DNA from: Deltaproteobacteria bacterium
GTDB lineage: Bacteria > Myxococcota_A > UBA796 > GCA-2862545
DNA: 64,000 nt
Assembly: GCA_007693595.1 (NCBI GenBank)
Contig: REDI01000031.1
Location: 1-64,000, forward strand
Direction of reading: 5' to 3'
Shown: one piece after another, positions 8,868-17,510 of the stretch
How positions within the stretch are numbered: position 1 is the stretch's first letter
Layout of the letters: each line of letters opens with the position of its first letter
The notes under the pieces: model-generated
Databases searched by the model: none
What the model saw: the letters and a program-made list of their open reading frames with translations, nothing else
What the model was told of the DNA's origin: nothing
Program-made: the position numbers and the translations under genes

Positions 8868-11150
8868 TCAGAGGGTTCGTTGAGGCCGCCTGGGCTTCTT
8901 GCCCGTCTTCTCGAGGAGGGCGTCGATGACGGTGCTCGCGCTGCCCTCGCGTCCCCCCGTCAGCTCCGTGAGGTCTTGGAGTCCGGCCAGGGCAGCGGCC
9001 TGGGTGGGGCTGAGCCCAGCCTTCTCGCGGAGTCGCTCGATGAGGGCCACCTGCTTTCGGCTCGGGGGTCGGCGCTCGTCGTGGAGCTGCTGTACCGCGT
9101 CGATGGCGGCGCTCATTTGGGTGGTGGTGCGGAGCTTGGAGGGGTCTTCGACCCCGAGGATCTCCACGATCTCGGCGGGGTCCAACTCGAGCTCCGCGAG
9201 CAGCTTGTCGAGGTGGGCGCGCTGCCGCTCGGTCGGGGAGGGGGCGACCCCCGCTTTGTGAAGTCGGTCGATCCACGCGCGGGCCTCGGCCCAGGACAGC
9301 GCGTCGATCGCCTGAGGGCGCTCGATGTCTTCGGGGGCGTTGTCGAGCAGACGGGTGAGGCGCTGCCGGAGCCCAGGGGTGATCTGGCCTCGCTTGAGGC
9401 GCTCCCGCGCCAGCTCGTGCAGGGCCCGGATCTGGTCGCGCCACTGCTCCCAGGTCGTGGCGGCTGGCTCTTCGCCACGGGCGACGGCGTCGAGGCGCTC
9501 TTCCATGGTGGCGGTGAACTCGGCGCTGAAGAGGTCGACCTCGGTCCCGTCTTCGGCGTACATCGGCGCGACGTCGAGCCACGCGGCGCGGCCGCGCTCG
9601 GTCGGAGCCAGACCGCCCTCTTCGGTGTGGAGGTAGCCCCGCTCCTCGAGCTTCTCGACGGTTCGGGCGTAGGTGGAGGGGCGGCCGATGCCGCCGTCCT
9701 TCATGGCTTTCACGAGGGTGTGGGGACGGTATCGGGGAGGGGGGCGCGTGGCATCTTCGATGAGGACGGGGTTGTCTTGCGCCTCGGTGGCGGGATCGAG
9801 GCTCCATTTGGCGCCCGGAGAGAGCTCGATCGATGGAGGCCCCGTGGGTGGAGCCTCTTGGAACTCGGCGAAGGCAGCCTCGAAGCCAGCGAAGGTGCGC
9901 CAGCTGACCGACCCGGTGAGGGGCCGCTCAAAGCCCTGCACCGCGCCGCGGATCGAGAGGATGGTACGGGCGGAGGGTGCCATCTGACTCCCGAGGGTCT
10001 GGGCTCGGATAAGTCGGTAGAGGCGGCGGGCGTCGGCGTCGTCGAGATCCAGATCGGCGACGGCGAGATCGGTGGGTCGGATCGCCTCGTGCGCGTCTTG
10101 GACCGGGCCGGTCGAGGGCTTGGCCTTGGCCCCGGCGCCGAGATGGTCCTCGCCGAAGGCTTCGTGGATCACTTGGCGGGCCGCGATGATCGCGCTGTCG
10201 GCCAGGCGGTTGGAGTCGGTGCGGATGTAGGTGATGTGGCCTGCTTCGTACAGCGCAGAGGCCAGCGCGGAGGTCTTCTTGGGCGACCAGCCGAAGCGGG
10301 ATCCGGCGGCCTGGAGCAGGGCATCGGTCGAGAAAGGGGGCTTGGGGCGCGCGGTGCGGCTGCCTTCCTTGACCTCGGTGAGAAGGACCAGGCCGTGCTC
10401 TCGCAGGGCTGTCTCGCCGCGCTGGGCCAGCGCTCCGTCAAAGGTGCGCGTGGGCACGGGCTTGCCCGCGTCGTCACGCCAGACGTCGGCGTCGGTGGGC
10501 TCGTGAAAGCGGGCCTGCAGATCGACTCCCTCCGCCTGCGCGCGGAGCTCGAAGTACGGGATGGGGACGTGGGCCTCGCGCTCGAGCTCGCGCTCCACGA
10601 CGAAGCCGAGGGTGGGGGTCTGCACCCGCCCCATCGAGGCCCGCCCGCCGGGCAACATCCCCCGCGCCAGCTTGGAGGTACGGTAGCCCACCAGCCGATC
10701 GAGGAACTTGCGCACCAAGGCGCTCTCGACCATGGCGAGATCGACCTCGCGCGGGCTGGCGATGGCGCGCTCGACGGCCTCGCGGGTGACCTCTTGGAAG
10801 GTCACGCGGTGGGTGGGGCCGTGCTCGCAGAGCAGACGGTCCAGGCACCAGGCGATGAACTCGCCCTCGCGGTCGGGGTCAGGGGCGAGGTAGAAGGTCG
10901 GATCGTCGCCGGCGGAAGCCAGGATCGCTTGGACTGCCTTCTCGCCCCGATCGGTCCAGACCCAGGGGGGGCTGGGGAGCTGACCCTTTCGGTTCGCCCA
11001 GAACGCCTTGCTCGCATCCTTGCCGTGCACCTTCCGATCGTTGGGCAAGGTCTGCACGTGCCCGCCGGTCGCGAGGACCTTCCAGCCCTTGCCGAGGTAT
11101 TTCTGGAGGGTTCGCGCTTTCGCGGCGGACTCGACGATGAGCAAGTTCAT
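8868..11150 (-). CDS. topA: DNA topoisomerase I (type IA)
   Basis: 760 residues starting at MNLLIVES (ATG at 11150, GGGAG about 5 bases upstream). The Toprim domain has VESAAKA and DPDREGE, and the active-site tyrosine is in TYIRTDSNR (about residue 308). It relaxes negative supercoils by single-strand cleavage. The C-terminal ~170 residues (about 590-760) show no Cys4 zinc ribbons, which E. coli TopA has. They hold helical segments repeated about every 55-80 residues, with a pattern like 'Q..LI..L....L...A.L.G..D...LT', ending in a basic KKPRRPQR tail. It starts 45 bases after the mtnB stop, so it may share the mtn transcript. Confidence 0.93.
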   Translation of the reverse strand: MNLLIVESAAKARTLQKYLGKGWKVLATGGHVQTLPNDRKVHGKDASKAFWANRKGQLPSPPWVWTDRGEKAVQAILASAGDDPTFYLAPDPDREGEFIAWCLDRLLCEHGPTHRVTFQEVTREAVERAIASPREVDLAMVESALVRKFLDRLVGYRTSKLARGMLPGGRASMGRVQTPTLGFVVERELEREAHVPIPYFELRAQAEGVDLQARFHEPTDADVWRDDAGKPVPTRTFDGALAQRGETALREHGLVLLTEVKEGSRTARPKPPFSTDALLQAAGSRFGWSPKKTSALASALYEAGHITYIRTDSNRLADSAIIAARQVIHEAFGEDHLGAGAKAKPSTGPVQDAHEAIRPTDLAVADLDLDDADARRLYRLIRAQTLGSQMAPSARTILSIRGAVQGFERPLTGSVSWRTFAGFEAAFAEFQEAPPTGPPSIELSPGAKWSLDPATEAQDNPVLIEDATRPPPRYRPHTLVKAMKDGGIGRPSTYARTVEKLEERGYLHTEEGGLAPTERGRAAWLDVAPMYAEDGTEVDLFSAEFTATMEERLDAVARGEEPAATTWEQWRDQIRALHELARERLKRGQITPGLRQRLTRLLDNAPEDIERPQAIDALSWAEARAWIDRLHKAGVAPSPTERQRAHLDKLLAELELDPAEIVEILGVEDPSKLRTTTQMSAAIDAVQQLHDERRPPSRKQVALIERLREKAGLSPTQAAALAGLQDLTELTGGREGSASTVIDALLEKTGKKPRRPQRTL

Positions 11151-11195
11151 GGCACTCCCAGGGTCGTGCAAGCCCTAACGGGGCTGCGCACCGCC

Positions 11196-11810
11196 CTACC
11201 ACTCGACCCCGGTTCGAGCCCCTTCGACCAGCAAGTCCAAGAGGTAGGCGCTCACCTCAACGCGGTTGAAGGCCTGGTTCAAGCTACGGCCCCAGGCCGT
11301 AATCCCGTGGTCCCGGATCATGAAGACCGGCACATCGGGTGGGGTGCTGGCGAAGCGCGCTCGCACAGCCTGGGCGATCTCGGGCACGGCCAGCGGGTTG
11401 TCGAAGACGGGCATGCAGACCCTTGGCCGTTCGTGGAAGATCCCGTAGCCCTTGACCATCTCGACCGGGGGGAGCGGAAGGTCGCCCGGATGGAGGCGCG
11501 CGGCGACCACCGCCGAGACGGTGTGGACGTGCAGGCAGGCCTGCTGATCGGGACTCCAGGCGTAGATCGCTTGGTGCAGGGAGGTCTCGGCCGAGGGGCG
11601 CGCGCCGTTGGGGGCTTCGAGGATCTCGCCCTCGACGGTCATGCGCACGAAGTGCTCCCGCTCCAGCCGACCCTTGGGCACACCGCTCGCGGTGATCCAG
11701 AAGGTCCCATCGGGCAGCCTGGCCGAGAGGTTGCCGCCGGTGCCGAGCATCCAGCCGCGGGCGTAGAAGCTGCGGCCCACGGCCGCGAGGGCGTCGCGCG
11801 GATCGGTCAT
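11196..11810 (-). CDS. mtnB: Methylthioribulose-1-phosphate dehydratase MtnB
   Basis: 204 residues of the class II aldolase fold. It removes water from 5-methylthioribulose-1-phosphate to give 2,3-diketo-5-methylthiopentyl-1-phosphate, the substrate of MtnW. The metal site is visible as LHVHT in the middle, and a later DHG motif (FMIRDHGIT) completes it; the SGVPKGRL and GGNLSAR segments are typical. Its ATG overlaps the mtnX stop in an ATGA. The specific function is inferred from fold plus operon: three other mtn enzymes lie directly upstream. Fuculose-phosphate aldolase is the alternative by fold alone. Confidence 0.92.
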   Translation of the reverse strand: MTDPRDALAAVGRSFYARGWMLGTGGNLSARLPDGTFWITASGVPKGRLEREHFVRMTVEGEILEAPNGARPSAETSLHQAIYAWSPDQQACLHVHTVSAVVAARLHPGDLPLPPVEMVKGYGIFHERPRVCMPVFDNPLAVPEIAQAVRARFASTPPDVPVFMIRDHGITAWGRSLNQAFNRVEVSAYLLDLLVEGARTGVEW

Positions 11811-12466
11811 GGCGCTTCCGAGGGGCAGGGCCAACCCCAGAGCGCGGCGAGGTGGTGGTGGATGTCGTGGAAGTCCTGCCAGCGGGTATAGGCCTTGCCT
11901 CGCTCGTCGAGGTAGTCGCACAGTCGCCGGCGAGCGAAGACCCGCTCCGCCACCATGCTCATCTGTAGATCGGTCGTCGAGTCGCCGATCGCCACCCGCT
12001 CGCGGGCGGGGTGTTCGCGCATCACCTCGACCTTGGCGACGAGCTCCTGACCGTCCGAGAAGGGTGAACGCACCTGAAGAGTGGACCCGCTGGTGTCGAT
12101 GTGGACCGCGTAGACGGCGGTGACCCGTTCCGCCAGTGGACCCAACTTGCGGACGACCATGTCGTACAGGCCTCCCGAGACGACGACGAAGGGGACATCG
12201 TGGGCGCGTGCTGCCTCGACCAGCTCGGCGAAGCCTGGCCTGATCTGGACGGGATCGGCGTGGGCGATCGCTGCTTCGTAGCGATCGGAGGGGATCGCTT
12301 GGAGCATGGTGGTCACGCCGTCGTGCAGGCTGCGCTTCAGGTCGTGGATCTGGGGGATGATCCGATCTGCCTCGGCGGGCGCGAAGGTACGCAGCATGTC
12401 GACGAAGGTCTCGGTCTGAGTGATCGTTCCGTCGAAGTCACAGAAGATGGCCCGCGCCGAGGTCAT
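11807..12466 (-). CDS. mtnX: 2-hydroxy-3-keto-5-methylthiopentenyl-1-phosphate phosphatase MtnX
   Basis: 219 residues, HAD superfamily. Motif I is FCDFDGTIT, motif II is VVVSGG, and the late acidic motif is IGDSTTD. It dephosphorylates the product of MtnW to the acireductone used by MtnD. Both ends overlap neighbours by four bases (ATGA with mtnW upstream and mtnB downstream), so the operon is tightly coupled. By fold alone it could be a phosphoserine phosphatase-like enzyme; the operon makes MtnX by far the best reading. Confidence 0.9.
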   Translation of the reverse strand: MTSARAIFCDFDGTITQTETFVDMLRTFAPAEADRIIPQIHDLKRSLHDGVTTMLQAIPSDRYEAAIAHADPVQIRPGFAELVEAARAHDVPFVVVSGGLYDMVVRKLGPLAERVTAVYAVHIDTSGSTLQVRSPFSDGQELVAKVEVMREHPARERVAIGDSTTDLQMSMVAERVFARRRLCDYLDERGKAYTRWQDFHDIHHHLAALWGWPCPSEAP

Positions 12467-13623
12467 GGGCTCCCCCACAGCGCGAGCGCGCGCTTCAGGG
12501 GGCCCTCGGGGAGCTGGGCTGGATCGAAGGCTTCGCCCCGAGCATGGACGTCCAAGGCTTCGTAAAACGCGCGCACCCCAGCGGCAGGCCCGCTGGGGTG
12601 ATCCATGATGCCCGTCCCGGCGTTGAGCACCACCTGCGTTCCGTAGTCGGCGAGGGCCCGCGGCACGACCCCAGGGTGGATGCCGGCGGACGGGACCGGG
12701 GCCACGCCGCGGGCGCGCAGGGCGTCGCGGATGGCGGCCTCTTGGGCTGGGTCGAAGGGCATGGAGCCATAGTGCGCGGGGTAGAGCACGGCGTCGACGC
12801 CGCTGTGGGCTGCCAGGGTGCCCAGGAGGGTGGCGTAGGAAAAGCCGTGGTCGGGGGCGCCGCACAAGGCCCCGGCGAGGGCGGGGTGGAGCAGCACCGG
12901 GATCTCGACCGCGTCGCACACCTGCTCGACGGTGTGCCAGCCGTAGGTCAGGCCATTGAGGAGAAGGGCATTTGCACCAGCGTCCTGCAGGGCGCGGGCG
13001 CGGTCGACCACCGCGCCACCCCCGCCCGTGCAGTTCACGGCGTATAGGGGTCGCTTGCCGGTCTTGGCCTCGATGGTGTCGAGGGCGCGCAGCCCCGCAG
13101 CGAGTCGGTCGCGCGTGGGCGCCGACGCGAGATCCGCCATGATCTCGTCGTCCTTGACCAGGTCGATGCCGGCGAGCCCGACCTCGGTCAGGATCTCGCC
13201 GTGCTCTTGGGCGGACAGGCCCAGCGCTGGCTTGAAGATCGCCATGAGGAGGGGACGGTCGGGTACGCCGAGCTGCTGCCGCAGGCCGTTCATGCCGAAC
13301 TTAGGCTTTCGACCGAACTCTTCGGGCAGCTCGATCCGAAGGACCTTGATGGGGCCCGCCATGCTGAACTTGCCGAAGATCAGCGTGAGCAGGCTGCCCA
13401 GATCGCCCTCGAGATCGGCCGTTGGGAAGCTGACGGTCGCGGTGGGGTGACCATCGGCCGAGGTTGCGGTGGAGACGACCTCGGCGAGGTGGGCCTGAAA
13501 GGAGGACGTGCGGTGCTCCCAGCGCTCGGACCACGAGCCTGCGGTCTGGCCGACGGCGAGCTTGTTGCCGAGCTTCTGGGGATCTGCACCCTTGGGGAAG
13601 CGGTAGGTGACGAGGGCTGACAA
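12463..13623 (-). CDS. mtnW: 2,3-diketo-5-methylthiopentyl-1-phosphate enolase, a RuBisCO-like protein (MtnW)
   Basis: 386 residues from a TTG start, with AGGAGC about 5 bases upstream. It is a form IV RuBisCO-like protein: GIDLVKDDE carries the lysine that is carbamylated for metal binding together with the Asp/Glu ligands, and the N-terminal domain is beta-alpha as in RuBisCO. MtnW tautomerises the diketo-phosphate to its enol form and does not fix CO2. The neighbours MtnX and MtnB act directly after and before it, which supports this over other RuBisCO-like functions. The use of a separate enolase and phosphatase, rather than the fused MtnC, is the Bacillus-type route. Confidence 0.92.
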   Translation of the reverse strand: MSALVTYRFPKGADPQKLGNKLAVGQTAGSWSERWEHRTSSFQAHLAEVVSTATSADGHPTATVSFPTADLEGDLGSLLTLIFGKFSMAGPIKVLRIELPEEFGRKPKFGMNGLRQQLGVPDRPLLMAIFKPALGLSAQEHGEILTEVGLAGIDLVKDDEIMADLASAPTRDRLAAGLRALDTIEAKTGKRPLYAVNCTGGGGAVVDRARALQDAGANALLLNGLTYGWHTVEQVCDAVEIPVLLHPALAGALCGAPDHGFSYATLLGTLAAHSGVDAVLYPAHYGSMPFDPAQEAAIRDALRARGVAPVPSAGIHPGVVPRALADYGTQVVLNAGTGIMDHPSGPAAGVRAFYEALDVHARGEAFDPAQLPEGPLKRALALWGSP

Positions 13624-13636
13624 GGGGGCTCCTGGC

Positions 13637-14179
13637 TCAGGTCAGAGGATCGACTCGGATCGTGGTGCCGGTGTAGTTGGGCACCCAGCCGTCGGTGCCT
13701 GAGAAGTAGCGCACGGCCTTGATGCGCCTGCGCTCGGTCAGGTGAAACCAGTGCTCGGTGTCGGCGGGCACGTTGATGTATTCGCCGGCCTCGACCAAGA
13801 GCTCAGCCTGCTGGCCGTCGGGGAAGGTGAAGCCGAAGACGCCCTCGCCATCGACGATGTAGCGGACCTCGTCGTCGTCGTGGGTGTGGGCGGGGCTGAA
13901 CTTGGCGAGGGCCTGGTCGAGGTTGGGGACCTGATCGTGGAGCACGATCAGGTCGCGGCTCTGGTAGCCGGCGTCGCGCTGGAGCTGCTCGAAGTAGCGA
14001 TCGTGGCCCTGGAGTACGCGCTCTTTCTGAGCGTCGTCGAGGGAGGGGGAGGCGAGGAGGTCGGCGACTTCGGGGGCCGTGGGCCAGGGCTTGACCTGCA
14101 CCCCGAGGGCCTCGAGCGCAGGCTGGATCTGCGCGAGGTCGCGCAGGACGGTTCCATCTTCGGTCTTGAGGCGGGCCAT
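13637..14179 (-). CDS. mtnD: Acireductone dioxygenase MtnD
   Basis: 180 residues, cupin fold; GGAG is 6 bases before the ATG. It opens the acireductone with oxygen to give the keto acid precursor of methionine (Fe form) or an off-pathway product (Ni form). Metal ligands are visible as H-T-H-D-D-D-E (His, His, Glu) and a later His in TEHWFH. It is the first gene of the minus-strand mtnD-mtnW-mtnX-mtnB run, with a 13-base gap to mtnW. The 165-base space upstream, shared with a divergent lipoprotein gene, must hold the promoter; I saw no recognisable SAM or SAH riboswitch there. Confidence 0.95.
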   Translation of the reverse strand: MARLKTEDGTVLRDLAQIQPALEALGVQVKPWPTAPEVADLLASPSLDDAQKERVLQGHDRYFEQLQRDAGYQSRDLIVLHDQVPNLDQALAKFSPAHTHDDDEVRYIVDGEGVFGFTFPDGQQAELLVEAGEYINVPADTEHWFHLTERRRIKAVRYFSGTDGWVPNYTGTTIRVDPLT

Positions 14180-14344
14180 GTTCGCTCCGGGAGGGGGGGG
14201 GCGGGAGAGCTAACAAGTCGGGCCTCGGACGGGTAACCTCCTACGGCACCAGGGGGAGGCGGGGCGCGTCGATCCGAGATAGGAGGTGACGTCCATCGAT
14301 CTTTGAGCTAGGATTCCGCCACGTTTTTTGTAGCGAGGAAAGTC
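14180..14344. other. Divergent intergenic region between mtnD and the VWA lipoprotein gene
   Basis: 165 bases that must carry both promoters. There is a G-rich run just upstream of mtnD and a short T6 run at about 14323-14328 near the lipoprotein start. I could not recognise a sigma-70 pair, a sigma-54 box or a riboswitch with confidence. Confidence 0.5.
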
Positions 14345-15349
14345 ATGCGTTCGATGATTCCATTGATTCTGTTGACGGCGGCGTGCAGTGAGACCGGCCT
14401 GAACCTGCGAGAAGATCTCGACCAGCCCCCCAACCCGCCCACGATCGGCTCCGAGATCGTCGAAGATCGCATCGTTCAGGTCACGACTCCGTCGGTCGAC
14501 GTGCTCTTCATCATCGACAACTCCTGCTCCATGAACAGCCACCAGACCGCGCTCAACACCTACGTGCGCTCCTTCATGGACTACTTCCTGGGCAGCGGGC
14601 TGGACTACCACATCGGCATGGTCACGACCGGCTGGCACGACCCGACCGAGCGGGGCCTGCTCATGGAGTCCCACGGCCACAAGTGGATCGACCCCGACAC
14701 CCCGGACCCTCTCGATGTCTTCGAGGGACTCGCCCTGCAGGGCACCTCGGGCCACCACATCGAGACGGGTCGCGCCCAGGTCTACGGCGCCATCGAGCTC
14801 ATGGGCGAAGCGAACGCCGGGTTCTACCGCCCCGACGCTTCCTTCGCCGTCATCGCTGTCTCCGACGAAGACGATCAGTCGGGGAATGTCCCGATCAACC
14901 GCCAAGACTTCATCGACTGGATGTTCGACCTCAAGCCCGATCCCGAAATGGTCAGCTTCTCGGGCATCGTGGGTCCCGATCACGGCTGCGCCACCGCCGA
15001 CCCCTGCCCCGAGTATCTCGCGCAGATCCGCACCATCGGCGGAGTGGAGTGGAACATCTGCGAAGGAAACTGGCCGGCCGCCCTCGAGGAGTTCGGCATG
15101 CAAGCGGCGGGGCTCAAGCGCGAGTTCACGCTCACCCAGGTCCCTGTCGAAGACAGCATCGAAGTCTGGGTCGAGCACGAAGGCCGGCGGACGGACTTCT
15201 ACGCCGACTCGGACTGGGAATACAACCGCGTCCGCAACAGCATCCTCTTCCTCGAATACATCCCTCCTTCCTTCTCGGACGTTCGCATCAGCTACACCAG
15301 CCTCGCTGGCGCGCAGCTCGCCGAGGATGAATCCTCCTGGGAGCGCTGA
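14345..15349 (+). CDS. VWA-domain lipoprotein
   Basis: 334 residues; GAGGAAA precedes the ATG. A short signal peptide ends in the lipobox LLTAAC, so the mature protein is lipid-anchored. Residues ~45-230 form a von Willebrand factor A-like domain: hydrophobic VDVLFIID strand, the metal-site variant DNSCSM in place of DxSxS, and AVIAVSDEDDQS as the last metal-site strand. Such VWA lipoproteins are common in myxobacteria; their ligands are unknown. The C-terminal part is beta-rich. It is divergent from mtnD and convergent with rarA. Confidence 0.85.
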   Translation: MRSMIPLILLTAACSETGLNLREDLDQPPNPPTIGSEIVEDRIVQVTTPSVDVLFIIDNSCSMNSHQTALNTYVRSFMDYFLGSGLDYHIGMVTTGWHDPTERGLLMESHGHKWIDPDTPDPLDVFEGLALQGTSGHHIETGRAQVYGAIELMGEANAGFYRPDASFAVIAVSDEDDQSGNVPINRQDFIDWMFDLKPDPEMVSFSGIVGPDHGCATADPCPEYLAQIRTIGGVEWNICEGNWPAALEEFGMQAAGLKREFTLTQVPVEDSIEVWVEHEGRRTDFYADSDWEYNRVRNSILFLEYIPPSFSDVRISYTSLAGAQLAEDESSWER

Positions 15350-15369
15350 GCGCGTCGTTCCGGCGTGGG

Positions 15370-15385
15370 CTCGAGCGCGCTTGAG
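15370..15385. terminator. Possible hairpin between convergent genes
   Basis: The sequence CTCGAGCGCGCTTGAG can fold into a 6-bp stem (one G-T pair) with a CGCG loop, between the VWA lipoprotein stop and the rarA stop. There is no T-run on either side, so it is only a weak candidate. Confidence 0.25.
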
Positions 15386-15408
15386 GGGGCTCCCGAAGGG
15401 TGTCGGCG

Positions 15409-16692
15409 TCAGTCTGATCGCTCCGCCAGCTTGCGGGCCCACCACGACAGCCGCTCCGCGATGCGTTTCTCTTCTGCAGGTCCGGTGGGCCCGTAGAAGG
15501 TTCGCCCCTCGAGGTGCTCTGGCAGATAGCGTTGTTGCACGATCCTATCGGGATGGTCGTGGGGGTAGCGGTAGCCGCGGCCGTAGCCTTGGGCCCGATC
15601 GTCGGCGGTGGCCGCGTTGCGGAGGTGTAGCGGCACCGGCAGAGGGCCGGAGCGGCCGACCTCTTCCATGGCGCGGTTGATCGCCAGGTAGGCCGCGTTG
15701 CTCTTGGGGGATGCGGCGAGCCAGGTCACGGCCTGGGCCAGAGGGATGCGGGCCTCGGGGTAGCCCACCCGCTCAGCCGCCTCAGCGGCGGCGACGGCGA
15801 CCTGCAGGGCGCGGGGGTCGGCGTTCCCTACGTCTTCGGCGGCGAAGATCACGAGCCTCCGCGCGATGAAGCGGGGAGACTCGCCCCCTTGGATGAGGCG
15901 CGCGAGCCAGTAGACGGCTGCGTCGGGATCGGACCCCCGCATGCTCTTGATCAGCGCGGACACGACGTTGTAGTGGTCTTCGCCGGCCTTGTCGTGGCGC
16001 ACCCCCCGATCTCGTAGGATCAGGGCCAGGTCCTCGGCGCGGACCGCCGTGCCAGCGGTGACACTCAGGCTCACCGCTTCGAGGTCCGCGAGGGCTTGGC
16101 GCACGTCGCCCCCCGAAGCTGTCGCGAGGGCGTCCAGCGCATCTGGCGCGAGCGAGACGCCACGGGCTCGCAGGGCTTCATCCTCGGCCAGCGCCCGGTC
16201 GAGCAGGGTGCGGACCGCCTCGGTGGGGACCGGGTCGAGTCGGATCAGGCGCACTCGGCTCCGCAGGGCGGGGTTGACCTCGAAGGACGGGTTCTCGGTG
16301 GTGGCACCGAGCAGCAGGATCGCCCCGGACTCGACGTGAGGGAGGAGCGCGTCCTGTTGGGCCTTGTTCCAGCGGTGGATCTCGTCGACGAACAAGGCCG
16401 TCGTCGTTCCGGTCGCTTCGCGTTCCCGCGCGGCCTGCTCGAGCGCCTCGCGCAGCGCCTTCACGCCGTCGAGCACCGCGGAGAGGGGCACCCACGCAGC
16501 CCCTCGGGCGTCGGCGAGCAGTCTGGCGAGGGTCGTCTTTCCGCACCCCGGCGGACCCCAGAGGATCAGGCTCGGCAGCTCACCGCGATCCAAGGCGCGG
16601 CGAAGCGGCGCCTCGGTGCCCAGCCAGCGCTCGTGTCCGACCACCTCGGACAGGGTTCGCGGACGCATGCGTTCGGGAAGGGGGGCTGACAT
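15409..16692 (-). CDS. rarA: Replication-associated recombination ATPase RarA (MgsA)
   Basis: 427 residues from an ATG with GAGGTG 5 bases upstream. It is an AAA+ clamp-loader-like ATPase: Walker A GPPGCGKTT, Walker B LFVDEIHRWNK, sensor 1 GATTENPSF. The C-terminal half has the MgsA tetramerisation segment (HYNVVSALIKSMRGSDPDAA) and the QGYGRGYRYPHD and YLPE motifs. RarA acts at stalled replication forks. The length is normal (about 440). It is divergent from lpxH across a 71-base space. Confidence 0.96.
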   Translation of the reverse strand: MSAPLPERMRPRTLSEVVGHERWLGTEAPLRRALDRGELPSLILWGPPGCGKTTLARLLADARGAAWVPLSAVLDGVKALREALEQAAREREATGTTTALFVDEIHRWNKAQQDALLPHVESGAILLLGATTENPSFEVNPALRSRVRLIRLDPVPTEAVRTLLDRALAEDEALRARGVSLAPDALDALATASGGDVRQALADLEAVSLSVTAGTAVRAEDLALILRDRGVRHDKAGEDHYNVVSALIKSMRGSDPDAAVYWLARLIQGGESPRFIARRLVIFAAEDVGNADPRALQVAVAAAEAAERVGYPEARIPLAQAVTWLAASPKSNAAYLAINRAMEEVGRSGPLPVPLHLRNAATADDRAQGYGRGYRYPHDHPDRIVQQRYLPEHLEGRTFYGPTGPAEEKRIAERLSWWARKLAERSD

Positions 16693-16763
16693 GATCACCT
16701 CGACTCGGGACGTGCAGGCTATCGTGACACGGTCGCGAAGGTCGGACGGGATACGCGGGGGCC

Positions 16764-17510
16764 ATGCGCACCACGCTGATCTCCGATCTTCACCTCGCCG
16801 AACCCGATCAGGCCCACGCCCTCGATCTGCTCCGCCTGCTGGCCACGTGGCCGACCGAGGCTTGGGTCCTGCTGGGCGATGTCTTCGACGACTGGTGGGG
16901 CTGGGAGCACTCGGTCTACGTTCACGCCGTCCCGGTCCTCGCCGCCCTCCACGCGCAGATCCGAGCGGGGCGTACGGTGGTCTGGGTCCCGGGAAACCGG
17001 GATCCGCGTCCCGGCGGTGCCGCCCAGCGTTTGGGGATCGAGGTCCGGTCCGCATGGCGCGCCGAAGCGGGTGGCGCGCAGATCCTCGCGGTTCACGGGG
17101 ATGTCGAGGCGGGGATCGGGCAGCGCCTCCTCGATCGGGCGATCCGCGGCCGGCCCACCCGCGCCTTGGCCCGAGCGCTCGGGCCCGAGCGGGTCTGGCC
17201 GGTGCTGCGACGGGCCGGCGATCTGAGCAGGCGTGCGAACCACGGGCCCGATCCCTCCTTGATCGCGCGGCAGGCGCGGTATGTGGACCGTCGCCTGGCC
17301 GAGGGGCTCGACATCGTGTGTCTGGGCCACAGCCATGCGCCCGGCGTACAGGCCCGACCGGGGGGCACCCTGGTGAACCTGGGGGACTGGGTCGGGCACA
17401 GGAGCTTCGCGGTGGTCGACAGAGAGGTGCGACTGATCCGCTGGCGCGATGGCGAGGTCGTCGAGATCGACGGACCGCCCCGATCGCGGCGGGGCTGCGG
17501 TGGGGGCTAG
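16764..17510 (+). CDS. lpxH: UDP-2,3-diacylglucosamine diphosphatase-like metallophosphoesterase (LpxH)
   Basis: 248 residues, calcineurin-type phosphoesterase with ISDLHL, LGDVFDDWW, GNRD, VHGD and LGHSH metal motifs. GNRD with Arg, rather than the usual GNHD, and the Trp-containing second motif are features of LpxH, the enzyme giving lipid X in lipid A synthesis at the inner membrane. The gene stands apart from the lpxD-fabZ-lpxA run at 51744-54116, where no LpxI is seen. Its TAG stop and the mreB TAG stop share the palindrome CTAG (17507-17510). A related phosphoesterase with another lipid substrate cannot be excluded. Confidence 0.8.
   Translation: MRTTLISDLHLAEPDQAHALDLLRLLATWPTEAWVLLGDVFDDWWGWEHSVYVHAVPVLAALHAQIRAGRTVVWVPGNRDPRPGGAAQRLGIEVRSAWRAEAGGAQILAVHGDVEAGIGQRLLDRAIRGRPTRALARALGPERVWPVLRRAGDLSRRANHGPDPSLIARQARYVDRRLAEGLDIVCLGHSHAPGVQARPGGTLVNLGDWVGHRSFAVVDREVRLIRWRDGEVVEIDGPPRSRRGCGGG

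Noticed and set aside
8694-11891. 1065-codon open frame on the plus strand
   Set aside because: Antisense to topA and the kinase start; composition is Gly/Glu/Val-rich without any motif.
14180-14344. SAM or SAH riboswitch upstream of mtnD
   Set aside because: Methionine salvage genes invite it, but I could not align the sequence to any riboswitch core I know.
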